Assembly: GCA_902572345.1 (NCBI GenBank) | Contig: CACGEW010000003.1 | Coordinates: 48,177 to 112,176, forward strand | Length of the DNA stretch: 64,000 nucleotides | Direction of reading: 5' to 3' | DNA from: an uncultured Pelagibacteraceae bacterium | GTDB lineage: Bacteria > Pseudomonadota > Alphaproteobacteria > Pelagibacterales > Pelagibacteraceae | In this document: positions 51,871-62,397 of the stretch, one piece after another | Layout: every line of letters begins with the position of its first letter | Numbering within the stretch: position 1 is the stretch's first letter | Made by a program: the position numbers and the translations under genes | The notes under the pieces: model-generated | Seen by the model: the letters and a program-made list of their open reading frames with translations, nothing else | What the model was told of the DNA's origin: nothing | The model's database searches: none

Positions 51871-52332
51871 ATGCTTTGCCCTTTTTGTAGAGAAAAAGAT
51901 ACATCAGTAGTTGACTCTAGACCAACAGAAGACGGTACTGCTATTAGAAGAAGAAGATTATGTGGTTGTGACAGAAAAGAAAGATTTACCACTTTTGAAA
52001 GAGTTCAATTTCAAGAATTAACTGTAATTAAAGGTAATGGAAAAAGAGAACCATTTGATAGGGATAAAATTTCTAAATCCATACGAATAGCTACAAGAAA
52101 AAGACCAATTGACTCTGAAACCATCGAAAAGTTCATTTCAAAAATTGTTAGGAACTTAGAGGGTCTTGGTGAAAGTGAAATTCCTACACCAACAATCGGA
52201 AAATTTATTATGGATGGTTTGTCATCGCTAGATAAAGTTGCTTATGTTCGTTTTGCTTCCGTTTACAAAAATTTTAAAGAGGCAAAAGATTTTGAACAAT
52301 TTGTAGGCAATTTAGATGACAATAAATCATAA
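51871..52332 (+). CDS. nrdR: Transcriptional repressor NrdR (start at MLCPFC)
   Basis: [49 protein letters not shown]-cone domain; ORF-track start 51832 lies inside glyA. Confidence 0.95.
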   Translation: MLCPFCREKDTSVVDSRPTEDGTAIRRRRLCGCDRKERFTTFERVQFQELTVIKGNGKREPFDRDKISKSIRIATRKRPIDSETIEKFISKIVRNLEGLGESEIPTPTIGKFIMDGLSSLDKVAYVRFASVYKNFKEAKDFEQFVGNLDDNKS

Positions 52333-53389
52333 TTATTACATAGATTTAGCTTTTCAAATAGCTGAAAAAAATCTTGGTCGAACTAGATTAAACCCTTCAG
52401 TAGGAACAATTATTGTAAAAAATGATACAGTTATTTCATCAGCTGTAACTTCATGTAATGGAAAACCCCATTCAGAATTTAATGCTTTAAAAAATTTAAA
52501 AAACTGTGCTGGAGCAACTTTGTATACAACTTTAGAACCATGTACACATTATGGGCAAACTCCTCCATGTACTAATATTATTATAAAGAAAAAAATAAAA
52601 AATGTTTTTTATGCGTTTGAGGATCCTGATACAAGAACATTTAAAAAAGCAAAAAAATTTCTTAAAAGAAGAGGAATTAAAACTAAATTAATTTACTCAA
52701 AGAAAAATAGTAAATTTTATCAAAGTTATTTTGTAAATAAAAAAAAATCTATTCCTTTTATTACTGCAAAAATTGCTGTTTCAAAAGACTATTTAACTAT
52801 CAGCAAACAATCCAAATGGATAACAAACGAAACATCAAGAAAAATAGTACACTTATTAAGGAATAGACATGACTGCATTTTATCTACTTCAAAATCAATT
52901 AATAATGACGATTCTTTATTGAATTGCAGAATTAATGGATTGAATAACAATAAACCTGATTTGTTCATTGTTGATTTACAATTAAAACTCAAAAAAAAAC
53001 TATCTTTAAATAAATACTTAAAAGTAAGAAAAACTTTTTTAATTACTAGTAAAAATAATTTGAGTAAAACTTTGTCTTATAAAAAACTAGGTTATAAAAT
53101 TATATTTATAAATAAATTAGAAAATAAAAATGATTTCATTTTACTGTATAAAAAGATTTATAATATGGGTTATTCTAGAATGCTAGTTGAATCGGGTTTA
53201 ACTTTTCTAAATAATTTAATTAGAAATAAAATGATTCATGATTTGTATATTTTTAAAAGTAATAAAAAACTTGGAAAAAACGGAAAAAATAACAATACAT
53301 CTTATTATTTAAAAAAAGTTCATCCAAAATTACTAAAAGTTAATTTGAATGGCGATGATCTTTTTAAAAAGGAGTTTAATCATGTTTAA
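52316..53389 (+). CDS. ribD: Bifunctional diaminohydroxyphosphoribosylaminopyrimidine deaminase / 5-amino-6-(5-phosphoribosylamino)uracil reductase
   Basis: [25 protein letters not shown], reductase [22 protein letters not shown]. Confidence 0.93.
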   Translation: MTINHNYYIDLAFQIAEKNLGRTRLNPSVGTIIVKNDTVISSAVTSCNGKPHSEFNALKNLKNCAGATLYTTLEPCTHYGQTPPCTNIIIKKKIKNVFYAFEDPDTRTFKKAKKFLKRRGIKTKLIYSKKNSKFYQSYFVNKKKSIPFITAKIAVSKDYLTISKQSKWITNETSRKIVHLLRNRHDCILSTSKSINNDDSLLNCRINGLNNNKPDLFIVDLQLKLKKKLSLNKYLKVRKTFLITSKNNLSKTLSYKKLGYKIIFINKLENKNDFILLYKKIYNMGYSRMLVESGLTFLNNLIRNKMIHDLYIFKSNKKLGKNGKNNNTSYYLKKVHPKLLKVNLNGDDLFKKEFNHV

Positions 53390-53969
53390 TGGAATAATTT
53401 TTAATACAGGAAAAGTAAAAAAAATAATAAAAAAAAGAAATAGTATTTATGTTGAAATTAAGACAAATATTAATTTTAAAAAAAAAGATTTAGGATCATC
53501 TATAAGTTGTGATGGTGTCTGTTTAACTATTGAAAAAATATTTAAAAATAAAATTTTTTTCTATATTTCAAATGAAACTTTGAAAAGATCAAATTTTAAA
53601 AATTTAAGATTAAATCAATTAATAAACTTAGAAAAATCTTTATCTTTTGGCAAAAGTATATCTGGTCATTTTATTCAAGGACACGTTGATACTACAGCAA
53701 AAGTCAAAAAGATAATATTAATTGATAAGGCCTGGTTAATAAATTTTGAAATTTTAGACAAAAGATTAAATAAATTTTTAATAGAAAAAGCTTCAATTTC
53801 TATTAACGGTGTATCTCTTACTATTTCAAAAGTTTATCAAAAATCATTTGAAATTACTGTTATTCCTCACACTTTAAAATTAACAAATTTGAAGAATTTA
53901 AAAGTCAATCACCTTGTAAACGTAGAATTAGATATATTTAGCAAATACATATATAAATATTCTAATTAA
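53382..53969 (+). CDS. ribE: Riboflavin synthase alpha subunit
   Basis: [46 protein letters not shown]. Confidence 0.93.
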   Translation: MFNGIIFNTGKVKKIIKKRNSIYVEIKTNINFKKKDLGSSISCDGVCLTIEKIFKNKIFFYISNETLKRSNFKNLRLNQLINLEKSLSFGKSISGHFIQGHVDTTAKVKKIILIDKAWLINFEILDKRLNKFLIEKASISINGVSLTISKVYQKSFEITVIPHTLKLTNLKNLKVNHLVNVELDIFSKYIYKYSN

Positions 53970-55022
53970 ATGCACAAAAAACAATTTTCAAAAATTTCTT
54001 CTATTATTAAAGACGCCAAAAAAGGTAAAATGTTTATTCTTGTTGATGATAAAAATCGAGAAAATGAAGGTGACCTAGTTATACCTGGTTCTAAATGTAA
54101 CTCTAAAAGTATAAATTTTATGGCCAAACATGGCAGAGGATTAATTTGCTTGGGATTAACGAAAAAACAAGTTGATAATCTCAGGTTGCCTCTGATGTCA
54201 TCAATAAATAAATCAAGAATGCAAACTGCATTTACTGTTTCTATTGAGGCAAAAAAAGGAATAACGACGGGTATCTCAGCACAAGATCGGGCAAAGACAA
54301 TCAAGATTGCTATTAATCCAAAAGTAAAAAAAAGTGAAATAGTATCTCCTGGTCATGTTTTTCCTTTAGTAGCAAGAAATGGAGGAGTTTTAGAAAGAGC
54401 TGGACACACAGAAGCCTCGGTTGATATCTCTAAATTATCTAAATTAAATCCTAGTTCTGTAATTTGTGAAGTTATGAATGAAGATGGTCGTATGGCTCGC
54501 TTAAATGATTTAATCAAATTTTCAAAAAAACATAAATTAAAATTAGCTTCTATTGAAGATTTAATTTCTTACAGATTAAAATACGAAAAATTAATTTTAA
54601 AAGGTACATCAAAAGTTACTGTATATAAAAATCTAGGCAAAATTAATATTTATAATTATATAAATAAGTTAGAAGATAATACTAATTATGTTATATCAAA
54701 AGGAGAATTTAATAAAAAAAAATCTGTCCCAGTGAGAGTTATATCAATTAATATCCTTAAAAAAAATATATTAAATAACCCAAAGGTAAAAAGCTCTTTA
54801 AAAATTCTATCCAAATATAAAAGTTTTTTATTATTAGTTATTAATAGTAGTAATCAATCAAATGATACTAGCATTAATACGTTAAGATATTATGGAATTG
54901 GAGCTCAGATAATTAAAGATCTGAACGTTAAAAATATGATATTAATTTCTAGGAGTAAAAAGAAAATTATAGGTTTAGATGGTTTTGGACTTAAAATTAA
55001 AAAACAAATAATTATCAAATGA
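53970..55022 (+). CDS. ribB: 3,4-dihydroxy-2-butanone 4-phosphate synthase with degenerate GTP cyclohydrolase II-like C-terminus (RibBX-type)
   Basis: DHBPS motifs VDDKNRENEGDLVIPG, RGLICLGLTKKQ, GHVFPLVARNGGVLERAGHTEA; C-terminal region lacks GCHII Zn and active-site motifs. Confidence 0.9.
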   Translation: MHKKQFSKISSIIKDAKKGKMFILVDDKNRENEGDLVIPGSKCNSKSINFMAKHGRGLICLGLTKKQVDNLRLPLMSSINKSRMQTAFTVSIEAKKGITTGISAQDRAKTIKIAINPKVKKSEIVSPGHVFPLVARNGGVLERAGHTEASVDISKLSKLNPSSVICEVMNEDGRMARLNDLIKFSKKHKLKLASIEDLISYRLKYEKLILKGTSKVTVYKNLGKINIYNYINKLEDNTNYVISKGEFNKKKSVPVRVISINILKKNILNNPKVKSSLKILSKYKSFLLLVINSSNQSNDTSINTLRYYGIGAQIIKDLNVKNMILISRSKKKIIGLDGFGLKIKKQIIIK

Positions 55023-55444
55023 TAAAAGTTCTTATAATTAATTCTAATTACTATAAAAATATATCAAAAAATTTAATTTCTAATGCTAAAAAGGTTTTGG
55101 TTAAAGAAAAATATAAAATTGATATTTTAGAAGCCCCAGGTGTCTTTGAAATACCTTTTCTTATTAAAAAAAATATAAAAAAATATGATGCATTTGTAGC
55201 TCTTGGTTGCGTGATAAAAGGGGATACACCTCATTTTAATTTAATATGTGAGTCAACATTTAATGCAATTTTAGAAATTTCAATAAATTTTAATAAACCA
55301 ATTACTAATGGAATTATTACCGCGTTAAATTTAAAACAAGCGATTAATAGAAGTAAAAATTACAAATCAAAAAAACCGAATAAAGGTTCCGAGGCAGCAC
55401 ATGCTCTTATTAAAGTAATAAAAAGTGGACCTAAAAGTGTCTAA
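55019..55444 (+). CDS. ribH: 6,7-dimethyl-8-ribityllumazine synthase
   Basis: EAPGVFEIPFLI, ALGCVIKGDTPHFNLI, ITNGIITALN, NKGSEAA. Confidence 0.94.
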   Translation: MIKVLIINSNYYKNISKNLISNAKKVLVKEKYKIDILEAPGVFEIPFLIKKNIKKYDAFVALGCVIKGDTPHFNLICESTFNAILEISINFNKPITNGIITALNLKQAINRSKNYKSKKPNKGSEAAHALIKVIKSGPKSV

Positions 55445-55823
55445 AAATCCTTCACCAAGAATTAAAGTTATTCAAAAAATCTATAACGCTTTAATGAATC
55501 CAGGTGTAAAATTAGAATTCCCAAAAAGCCAATATAAAAAATTTATTAAAGATGTAGTAAATGGAACTCTTGAAAGATCAGAGTTGTTAGAAGAGACAAT
55601 CGTTTTACATTTAGGGGCTGATATAGATTTTAATAAAACAGACAAATTATTAAAAATTATTTTATTTGCAGCTGTTTTTGAGCTTATGTTTAAACATAGC
55701 ACACCAAAAAATGTTGTAATTAACGAATATTTATTAGCTTCAGAACATTTTCTGGAAAAAATTCAAATTGGTTATTTAAACGCTATACTGGATAAATTAG
55801 CCAAAGAATTGAGAAAAGAATAA
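55425..55823 (+). CDS. nusB: Transcription antitermination protein NusB
   Basis: LKIILFAAVFELMFKHSTPKNVVINEYLLASEHFLE, follows ribH. Confidence 0.9.
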   Translation: MDLKVSKNPSPRIKVIQKIYNALMNPGVKLEFPKSQYKKFIKDVVNGTLERSELLEETIVLHLGADIDFNKTDKLLKIILFAAVFELMFKHSTPKNVVINEYLLASEHFLEKIQIGYLNAILDKLAKELRKE

Positions 55824-55894
55824 GAAATATGATATATTTTTATATGTTTAGCTTGCGTTTTCAATATTAATTTGGCATTTATGCGCTTAATAAA

Positions 55895-57997
55895 ATGACA
55901 AATTATTTAGAATTACTTTATCTTATTTCCTTTATAGGAATTCTTGCTGTAGCTTATAGTTATATTCTTTCTGGACAAATTATCTCTTCAAGTGCGGGTA
56001 ACTCTAGAATGCAAGAAATTGCAGAAGCTATTCAAATAGGAGCTAAGGCTTATTTAAACAGACAGTATAAAACCATAGCAATAGTTGGCATTATCGTATT
56101 TGCCATAGTTACATACTTTTTTAATTACCTTGTTGGTATTGGTTATTTTATTGGCGCATTTTTGTCTGGTGTAGCTGGATATGTTGGTATGCTTATTTCT
56201 GTTAAAGCAAACGTAAGAACCGCTGAAGCGGCAAGAAAAAGTCTTCAATCAGGTTTAACAATTGCATTTAAATCTGGTGCGATTACGGGCTTACTTGTTG
56301 CAGGCCTAGCCTTATTAGCTATTACGATTTATTATCTAATTTTAATCAATTTAAAAGTAGATAGTAGAGAAGTAATTAATGCTTTAGTTGCTCTTGGTTT
56401 TGGAGCATCGTTAATTTCAATTTTTGCAAGACTTGGTGGAGGTATCTTTACAAAAGGAGCTGATGTAGGAGCTGATCTAGTGGGAAAAGTAGAGGCGGGT
56501 ATTCCAGAAGACGATCCTAGAAATCCTGCTGTAATAGCTGATAATGTTGGAGATAACGTAGGTGACTGCGCAGGTATGGCTGCAGATTTATTTGAAACAT
56601 ATGCAGTTACCATTGTAGCTACAATGGTTTTATCATCAATTTTTTTTCCATCAGACTATAATTTGATGGTTTATCCACTAGCTATTGGTGGGGCATGTAT
56701 AATTACTTCAATTGTAGGTACATGGTTTGTAAAACTTGGTAAAAGTAAAAATATAATGGGTGCTTTATATAAAGGTTTTATTGTTACAGCAGTTACTTCA
56801 CTATTAATTATGTATCCTGTAACCAATTCTATTGTTGGAATGTCAGAAACCTACAGCAATAACGACAAGGTTTTTAGCGGATTGGATTTATATATTTGTG
56901 GTGTTGTAGGTTTTGTAATCACTGGTTTGTTAATTTGGATAACTGAGTATTATACCGGAACAAATTATCGACCAGTAAAAACAGTTGCTCAATCTTCAAC
57001 TACAGGTCACGGTACAAATGTTATCCAAGGTTTAGCAATTTCTATGGAAGCTACGGCAATACCTGCGTTAATTATAGTTGCTGGAATTTTATTTACTAAT
57101 GAACTTGCAGGTTTGTACGGTATAGCAATTGCAGTTACATCAATGTTAGCTTTAACAGGTATGGTTGTTGCTTTAGACGCTTATGGCCCAGTTACAGATA
57201 ATGCTGGAGGCATTGCAGAAATGTCTAAACTTCCTAAAAATGTAAGAAAAACTACTGATGCTTTAGATGCAGTTGGAAACACTACTAAAGCTGTTACTAA
57301 GGGTTATGCAATAGGATCAGCCGGATTAGGTGCTTTAGTTTTATTTGCTGCTTACACTGAGGATATTAAATATTTTTCAACTGTTAAAGGCTCAGCTCTT
57401 GAAGGCGTTAACGTAACTTTTGATTTGTCAAATCCTTTTGTGGTAGCTGGTTTATTAATTGGCGGAATGTTGCCCTATTTGTTTGGATCCATGGGAATGC
57501 AAGCCGTTGGTAGAGCAGGTGGGTCAGTAGTGGTTGAAGTAAGAAGACAGTTTAAAAAAATACCTGGCATTATGAAAGGTAAAAGAAAACCTGACTATGG
57601 TAGACTAGTAGATTTATTGACTAAGGCAGCTATAAAAGAGATGATTATACCATCTTTATTGCCAGTTTTGTCACCTGTGGTTTTATATTTTGTTATTTTA
57701 AAGATAGGTGGAGTCGAGTCAGCCCTATCTTCACTTGGAGCAATGTTACTAGGTGTAATTATTACTGGTTTGTTTGTTGCTGTATCAATGACAGCAGGAG
57801 GAGGAGCCTGGGACAATGCCAAAAAATATATAGAGGATGGAAACTTTGGTGGTAAAGGATCCGAAGCTCATAAATCAGCGGTAACCGGTGATACAGTTGG
57901 AGATCCCTATAAAGATACTGCTGGCCCAGCGATAAATCCAATGATTAAGATTACTAATATAGTTGCGTTACTGCTTTTAGCTGTTATTGCCCACTAA
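55895..57997 (+). CDS. hppA: Membrane-bound proton-translocating pyrophosphatase
   Basis: [64 protein letters not shown]. Confidence 0.98.
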   Translation: MTNYLELLYLISFIGILAVAYSYILSGQIISSSAGNSRMQEIAEAIQIGAKAYLNRQYKTIAIVGIIVFAIVTYFFNYLVGIGYFIGAFLSGVAGYVGMLISVKANVRTAEAARKSLQSGLTIAFKSGAITGLLVAGLALLAITIYYLILINLKVDSREVINALVALGFGASLISIFARLGGGIFTKGADVGADLVGKVEAGIPEDDPRNPAVIADNVGDNVGDCAGMAADLFETYAVTIVATMVLSSIFFPSDYNLMVYPLAIGGACIITSIVGTWFVKLGKSKNIMGALYKGFIVTAVTSLLIMYPVTNSIVGMSETYSNNDKVFSGLDLYICGVVGFVITGLLIWITEYYTGTNYRPVKTVAQSSTTGHGTNVIQGLAISMEATAIPALIIVAGILFTNELAGLYGIAIAVTSMLALTGMVVALDAYGPVTDNAGGIAEMSKLPKNVRKTTDALDAVGNTTKAVTKGYAIGSAGLGALVLFAAYTEDIKYFSTVKGSALEGVNVTFDLSNPFVVAGLLIGGMLPYLFGSMGMQAVGRAGGSVVVEVRRQFKKIPGIMKGKRKPDYGRLVDLLTKAAIKEMIIPSLLPVLSPVVLYFVILKIGGVESALSSLGAMLLGVIITGLFVAVSMTAGGGAWDNAKKYIEDGNFGGKGSEAHKSAVTGDTVGDPYKDTAGPAINPMIKITNIVALLLLAVIAH

Positions 57998-58001
57998 TAA
58001 T

Positions 58002-58463
58002 TTATCTTTTATACATTTTTTGTTTTAAACTTGATAAAAATTTCTCTATAAAACTTTTCTGAGATATATCATTTACAGTTTCTTGCTGGGAAAACTTGAC
58101 AAAATTTTTATCATTTTTATCAAAAAAACTTTTTTTCTCTAATATTCCATATTTATTAAAATTTAAAAGCAATAAATTATTTTCTTTTAAAATATTTTGT
58201 CCTAATTTGTGATATGACCCTTTTGTTAAAACACGTTCAATATAAATCCACTCATTTGTATTGTTAATACCCATTGAATGTGGTTGACCAATTATGTTAA
58301 TCACATCATTTTTATTGCTTTTATTAAGTATAAGTTTGTCAGATCTATTCTTTAAAAATGCAATTCCGTGGCTTTTTTGTGGTTCTTGTAATTGACATGC
58401 ATTTAAAATTAATAAAAATAGTATAAAAAAATAATTTATAATATTACTATGAGTTTTAACCAT
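58002..58463 (-). CDS. bamE: BamE/SmpA/OmlA-like outer membrane assembly lipoprotein
   Basis: Lipobox LILNAC; LILNKSNKNDVINIIGQPHSMGINNTNEWIYIE. Confidence 0.8.
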   Translation of the reverse strand: MVKTHSNIINYFFILFLLILNACQLQEPQKSHGIAFLKNRSDKLILNKSNKNDVINIIGQPHSMGINNTNEWIYIERVLTKGSYHKLGQNILKENNLLLLNFNKYGILEKKSFFDKNDKNFVKFSQQETVNDISQKSFIEKFLSSLKQKMYKR

Positions 58464-58943
58464 AAAGATAATCTGTACATCATATTATTAACTTTATCTA
58501 GAAATATCTTTTTTTATAGAAAATTGGCTTTACAAGATAATTTTGAAACTAGAGTCTATCTCATGTTTTTTCATTTCTCTATTATGATGATCATTAGTAA
58601 AAAAAAAGGAAAAAAATTCGATCAAAACTTATATGATGAATTATTTAGAAATATAGAGAATGATTTAAGAGAATTGGGTTACGGTGATGTTGCAGTAAAT
58701 AAAAAAATGAAAGATTTAAATAAAATTCTATATGACATTTTGCTCAAATCAGAGTCTAAAACTTTGGATCAAGATCGTTTTGTTTTAAATGAAAAATTGA
58801 TAATAAAATATTTTGACGTAATTAAAGTTGATAATGAGGAAAAATTGGAGGAATTTACAGGGTATTTTAATAAATTTTATCATTTTTGTTTTGAATTATC
58901 TCCTGATAATATGGTAAGAGAAGCGATAAAATTTAATTATTAG
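58449..58943 (+). CDS. Ubiquinol-cytochrome c chaperone family (CBP3-like) protein
   Basis: [23 protein letters not shown]..., [34 protein letters not shown], typical position before rpmF in Alphaproteobacteria. Confidence 0.78.
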   Translation: MSFNHKDNLYIILLTLSRNIFFYRKLALQDNFETRVYLMFFHFSIMMIISKKKGKKFDQNLYDELFRNIENDLRELGYGDVAVNKKMKDLNKILYDILLKSESKTLDQDRFVLNEKLIIKYFDVIKVDNEEKLEEFTGYFNKFYHFCFELSPDNMVREAIKFNY

Positions 58944-58945
58944 TT

Positions 58946-59119
58946 ATGGCTGTACCAAAAAGAAAAACATCAGTTTCTAAAAAGAGAATGAGAAGATCTC
59001 ATCATAAACTTTCATCTGTAAATATAGTTGAAGATAAGAAATCTGGTGAATATAAACTTTCACACCACGTAGATTTAAAATCCGGTTATTATAACGGTAA
59101 GAAAATACTAGATATTTAA
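58946..59119 (+). CDS. rpmF: 50S ribosomal protein L32 (absent from ORF track because short)
   Basis: Read from sequence: [57 protein letters not shown] (57 aa). Confidence 0.95.
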   Translation: MAVPKRKTSVSKKRMRRSHHKLSSVNIVEDKKSGEYKLSHHVDLKSGYYNGKKILDI

Positions 59120-59129
59120 AAAAAATATT

Positions 59130-60164
59130 ATGTCAAAAAAAATTTCTATTGCAATTGATGCAATGGGTGGAGACAATTCTCCTGATAAAACTATTGAAGG
59201 TGTAAAATTTTTTTTAGATAGTTATAAAAATAATGATGATTTTATTTTAAATTTGTTTGGAAATGAAAATATTATTCAAGAAAAACTACTTAAATTTAAG
59301 ATTAAAACAAATTTAATTAAAATCATTAGTACAAATTCAGTAGTTTCAAATGAAGAGTCTCCATTAACAGCTGTAAAAAAATCAAAAGGTACTAGTATGT
59401 GGAATTGTATACAGCATCAGCTGGAGGGCAAATCAGATATTAGCTTATCCGCAGGTAATACAGGGGTACTATTAGTAATTTCAAGAATGATTTTGAAAAT
59501 GATGGAGGGTGTAAGTAAACCAGCTTTAGCTGGTCTATGGCCTAATCAAAATGGAATGAATGTAGTATTAGACTTAGGAGCAAATATAGAGTGCAACGAT
59601 CAAAATCTTGTTGATTTCGCCGAACTGGGTTCAGCTCTTTACAAATCTTTATTTCCTAATGAGAGACCAAAGGTATCACTTTTAAATGTAGGGTCAGAAG
59701 AAATTAAGGGAACAGATATACTTAAACTTGCTTCAAAAAGATTGAAAGATTTGTCTGATGAAGAAAATTTTATATATAAAGGTTATATCGAAGGTAACAA
59801 TATTATGAGCGGGGACTCCAATGTTATCGTAACAGATGGTTTTACTGGTAATATTGCTTTAAAAACTGCCGAAGGTACAGCTAAATTTATTACAAAAAAT
59901 CTAAAAAACTCTCTAACAGAAAATTTTATAACAAAAATTTCATTATTATTTTCTTATTTTGCATTAAAAAAATTTAAAAAAAAACTTGATCCTAGAAAAT
60001 ATAATGGAGCGATTTTTTTAGGGTTGAATGGTCCTGTTGTAAAAAGTCATGGAGGAATTGACTCTTTAGGTTTTTACCATTCATTAGATCTATGTTATAA
60101 AATTATAAAAGGTAATCTAATTTCTCAAATAAAAAAAAATTTAAAACATTCTAAAAGTGTTTAA
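59130..60164 (+). CDS. plsX: Phosphate acyltransferase PlsX
   Basis: IAIDAMGGDNSPDKTIEG, SAGNTGVLL, VLDLGANIECND, VTDGFTGNIALKTAEG. Confidence 0.96.
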   Translation: MSKKISIAIDAMGGDNSPDKTIEGVKFFLDSYKNNDDFILNLFGNENIIQEKLLKFKIKTNLIKIISTNSVVSNEESPLTAVKKSKGTSMWNCIQHQLEGKSDISLSAGNTGVLLVISRMILKMMEGVSKPALAGLWPNQNGMNVVLDLGANIECNDQNLVDFAELGSALYKSLFPNERPKVSLLNVGSEEIKGTDILKLASKRLKDLSDEENFIYKGYIEGNNIMSGDSNVIVTDGFTGNIALKTAEGTAKFITKNLKNSLTENFITKISLLFSYFALKKFKKKLDPRKYNGAIFLGLNGPVVKSHGGIDSLGFYHSLDLCYKIIKGNLISQIKKNLKHSKSV

Positions 60165-60450
60165 AGGAAAATTAAAAAAAATAGATATAGCAAAAAATTT
60201 AAGTAAAAAAACAGGTTTTTCAATTAATTATTCTAAAAAAATTATAGACGATCTAATTGAAATAATTATTTTTGATTTAAAAAATAGCCGATTAAATTTA
60301 AAAAATTTGGGATCTTTTAAATTGATAAAAAAGAAAGAAAGAATTGGAAGGAATCCTAAAACAAAAGAAGAATTCATTATACCGACAAGAAAATCTGTAA
60401 GTTTTACCCCCTCAGAAAAAATATTAAAAAACCTGAGTAAATTTAAATGA
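60157..60450 (+). CDS. ihfA: Integration host factor alpha-like (HU/IHF family) DNA-binding protein
   Basis: GTG start; LNLKNLGSFKLIKKKERIGRNPKTKEEFIIPTRKSVSFTPSEKI; 8-nt overlap with plsX. Confidence 0.88.
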   Translation: MFKGKLKKIDIAKNLSKKTGFSINYSKKIIDDLIEIIIFDLKNSRLNLKNLGSFKLIKKKERIGRNPKTKEEFIIPTRKSVSFTPSEKILKNLSKFK

Positions 60451-60827
60451 ATAAGTTTTTTACAATTACAGAAGTAGCAAAAATTTTAAATCTAATTAAT
60501 CCAAAAACAAATAAAACTCAAAATTACATTTTGAGGTATTGGGAAAAACAATTTAAAAGCATAAAACCAAAAATGATTAGAAACAGAAGATATTATTCTT
60601 CCATTGATGTTGAGACCTTTAAATTGATAAAATTTCTTCTTAAAACTAAAGGTCTTAGTGTCTCTGGAGCAAAAAATTTAGTAAACACAAAAATAAATAA
60701 ACTTGACGATCATGTCTACGATAGTTTAAAAGCTGACTATTATAAAAAAAGTTTAAAAACAAAAAGTAATTTATTACTGGAAAAAATTAAGAAATTAAAA
60801 GATTATGGCAAAAAAAACTCATCTTAA
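60447..60827 (+). CDS. MerR-family transcriptional regulator
   Basis: FFTITEVAKILNL...YILRYWEKQFKSIKPKMIRNRRYYSSIDVETFKLIKFLLKTKGLSVSGAKNLV. Confidence 0.9.
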   Translation: MNKFFTITEVAKILNLINPKTNKTQNYILRYWEKQFKSIKPKMIRNRRYYSSIDVETFKLIKFLLKTKGLSVSGAKNLVNTKINKLDDHVYDSLKADYYKKSLKTKSNLLLEKIKKLKDYGKKNSS

Positions 60828-60996
60828 AGTTCGTATGGTACCCGAAAGTAATCCAGATAGTAAATTCATTTATTATGCCAAAAAACCTACTAAAGGTGAA
60901 AAAGCTAAAGATAAGCTTAAGTTAAGAAAGTATAATCCAAATACTAGAAAGCACGAGTTTTTTGTAGAAAAAAAATTGCCTCCTCACAGCAAATAA
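60805..60996 (+). CDS. rpmG: 50S ribosomal protein L33 (cysteine-free form)
   Basis: MAKKTHLKVRMVPESNPDSKFIYYAKKPTKGEKAKDKLKLRKYNPNTRKHEFFVEKKL; 23-nt overlap with merR gene. Confidence 0.92.
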   Translation: MAKKTHLKVRMVPESNPDSKFIYYAKKPTKGEKAKDKLKLRKYNPNTRKHEFFVEKKLPPHSK

Positions 60997-61278
60997 TTAT
61001 TTTTTTTTAAAATTTCTAAACTCATAATCAATAAATGCTTTAATCATATTGATCCAAATTTTATTTGTTATTTTCGTGTCAATATTTCTCATTTTAGATT
61101 TTTTAGAAATATTTTTTAGAATCACAGAAATTCTTTTTTTATCGATTATATCTTTCTTGTATCTTTTATTTTTAATAACTTTATCTACAAGACTAGTACG
61201 TTTTTTGATAATATTTAGTAACTGGTCATCTAATCTATCTAAATCTTTTCTAATTTTGAGTATATTTTGGTTTACCAT
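60997..61278 (-). CDS. Chorismate mutase (type II, AroQ class)
   Basis: ILKIRKDLDRLDDQLLNIIKKRTSLVDKVIKNKRYKKDIIDKKRISVIL. Confidence 0.82.
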   Translation of the reverse strand: MVNQNILKIRKDLDRLDDQLLNIIKKRTSLVDKVIKNKRYKKDIIDKKRISVILKNISKKSKMRNIDTKITNKIWINMIKAFIDYEFRNFKKK

Positions 61279-61329
61279 AGCGACAATATAAAAATTTAAG
61301 ACTAATAAATAAGATATATATTACAATTT

Positions 61330-62355
61330 ATGTATTCAGACGAGAAAAAAATAAACAATCTATTTGTATACTGGTTGTTTACATCATTAATATTAGTTTT
61401 CTCAATAATAATAGTTGGTGGTTTAACAAGATTAACTAATTCCGGTCTATCTATAACTGAGTGGGAACTGTTTTCAGGATTATTGCCACCACTAAATGAA
61501 AAAGAATGGGCTGTTTATTTTGACCAGTACAAAAAAATACCACAATACAGAATTCTCAATTATAATATGACATTAGATGAATTTAAATATATCTTTTATT
61601 GGGAATATTTCCACAGAGTTTTGGCAAGATTTATAGGTTTATTTTTTTTTATACCACTAGTTTTTTTCTATCTGTCAAAAAAAATAAAAAAAAAATATAT
61701 AAATATTTGCATCATAATTTTTTTTTTAATACTTATGCAAGGTATAATTGGTTGGTATATGGTCAAAAGTGGATTAATAGAAGTTATTACTGTTAGCCAT
61801 TACAGATTATCAATTCATTTAATTACTGCTATATTGATAGTGTCAAGTTTATTCTGGATTATAATTGATATTTTATCTAATAAAGATAAAACCTTTTTTA
61901 AATTTTCTTACGAAATTTTTCCATTTCAATTTTTAATTTTTTTAATTTTTATTCAAATTATATTTGGGGCATTTGTTTCAGGACTTGATGCTGGAAAAAT
62001 TTATCAGACTTGGCCAATGATGGGTAACAATTATTTTCCTGACGATTTAACAATAAAATATTTTTTAAATTTACTTGATTTTAATAACCATTCTTTAGTT
62101 CAATTTTATCATCGAAATATCGCTTATATTATTACTGTTTATGTCCTGTTTTTAATCGTTCATATTTATTTAAAAAAGTTATCAGTTTTAAAAAAACCAA
62201 TATTGATATTATTTTTTATTTTATTATTGCAGATATTATTTGGAGTGATAACGCTTATAAGCGGGTTAAATATATATTTAGCGTCTGCGCATCAAATAAC
62301 AAGCGTATTATTGGTATTTAGCGCTATAAACCTATATTATTGCAAGACTAAATAA
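61330..62355 (+). CDS. ctaA: Heme A synthase (COX15/CtaA)
   Basis: IIVGGLTRLTNSGLSITEWELFSGLLPPLNEKEW, EYFHRVLARFIGL, GAFVSGLDAGKIYQTWPMMG. Confidence 0.94.
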   Translation: MYSDEKKINNLFVYWLFTSLILVFSIIIVGGLTRLTNSGLSITEWELFSGLLPPLNEKEWAVYFDQYKKIPQYRILNYNMTLDEFKYIFYWEYFHRVLARFIGLFFFIPLVFFYLSKKIKKKYINICIIIFFLILMQGIIGWYMVKSGLIEVITVSHYRLSIHLITAILIVSSLFWIIIDILSNKDKTFFKFSYEIFPFQFLIFLIFIQIIFGAFVSGLDAGKIYQTWPMMGNNYFPDDLTIKYFLNLLDFNNHSLVQFYHRNIAYIITVYVLFLIVHIYLKKLSVLKKPILILFFILLLQILFGVITLISGLNIYLASAHQITSVLLVFSAINLYYCKTK

Positions 62356-62356
62356 A

Positions 62357-62385
62357 TTGACTTTTTTAAACATTCTTTGTATTTA
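62357..62385 (+). promoter_or_regulatory. Putative sigma70-type promoter for rplM-rpsI (-35 TTGACT, 17 bp, -10 TATTTA)
   Basis: TTGACT at 62357-62362 and TATTTA at 62380-62385 just upstream of rplM ATG at 62398. Confidence 0.5.
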
Positions 62386-62397
62386 TCGCCCATTATC

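Noticed and set aside
61599-61796. 65-aa plus-strand ORF inside ctaA
   Set aside because: Alternative frame of the clear ctaA gene
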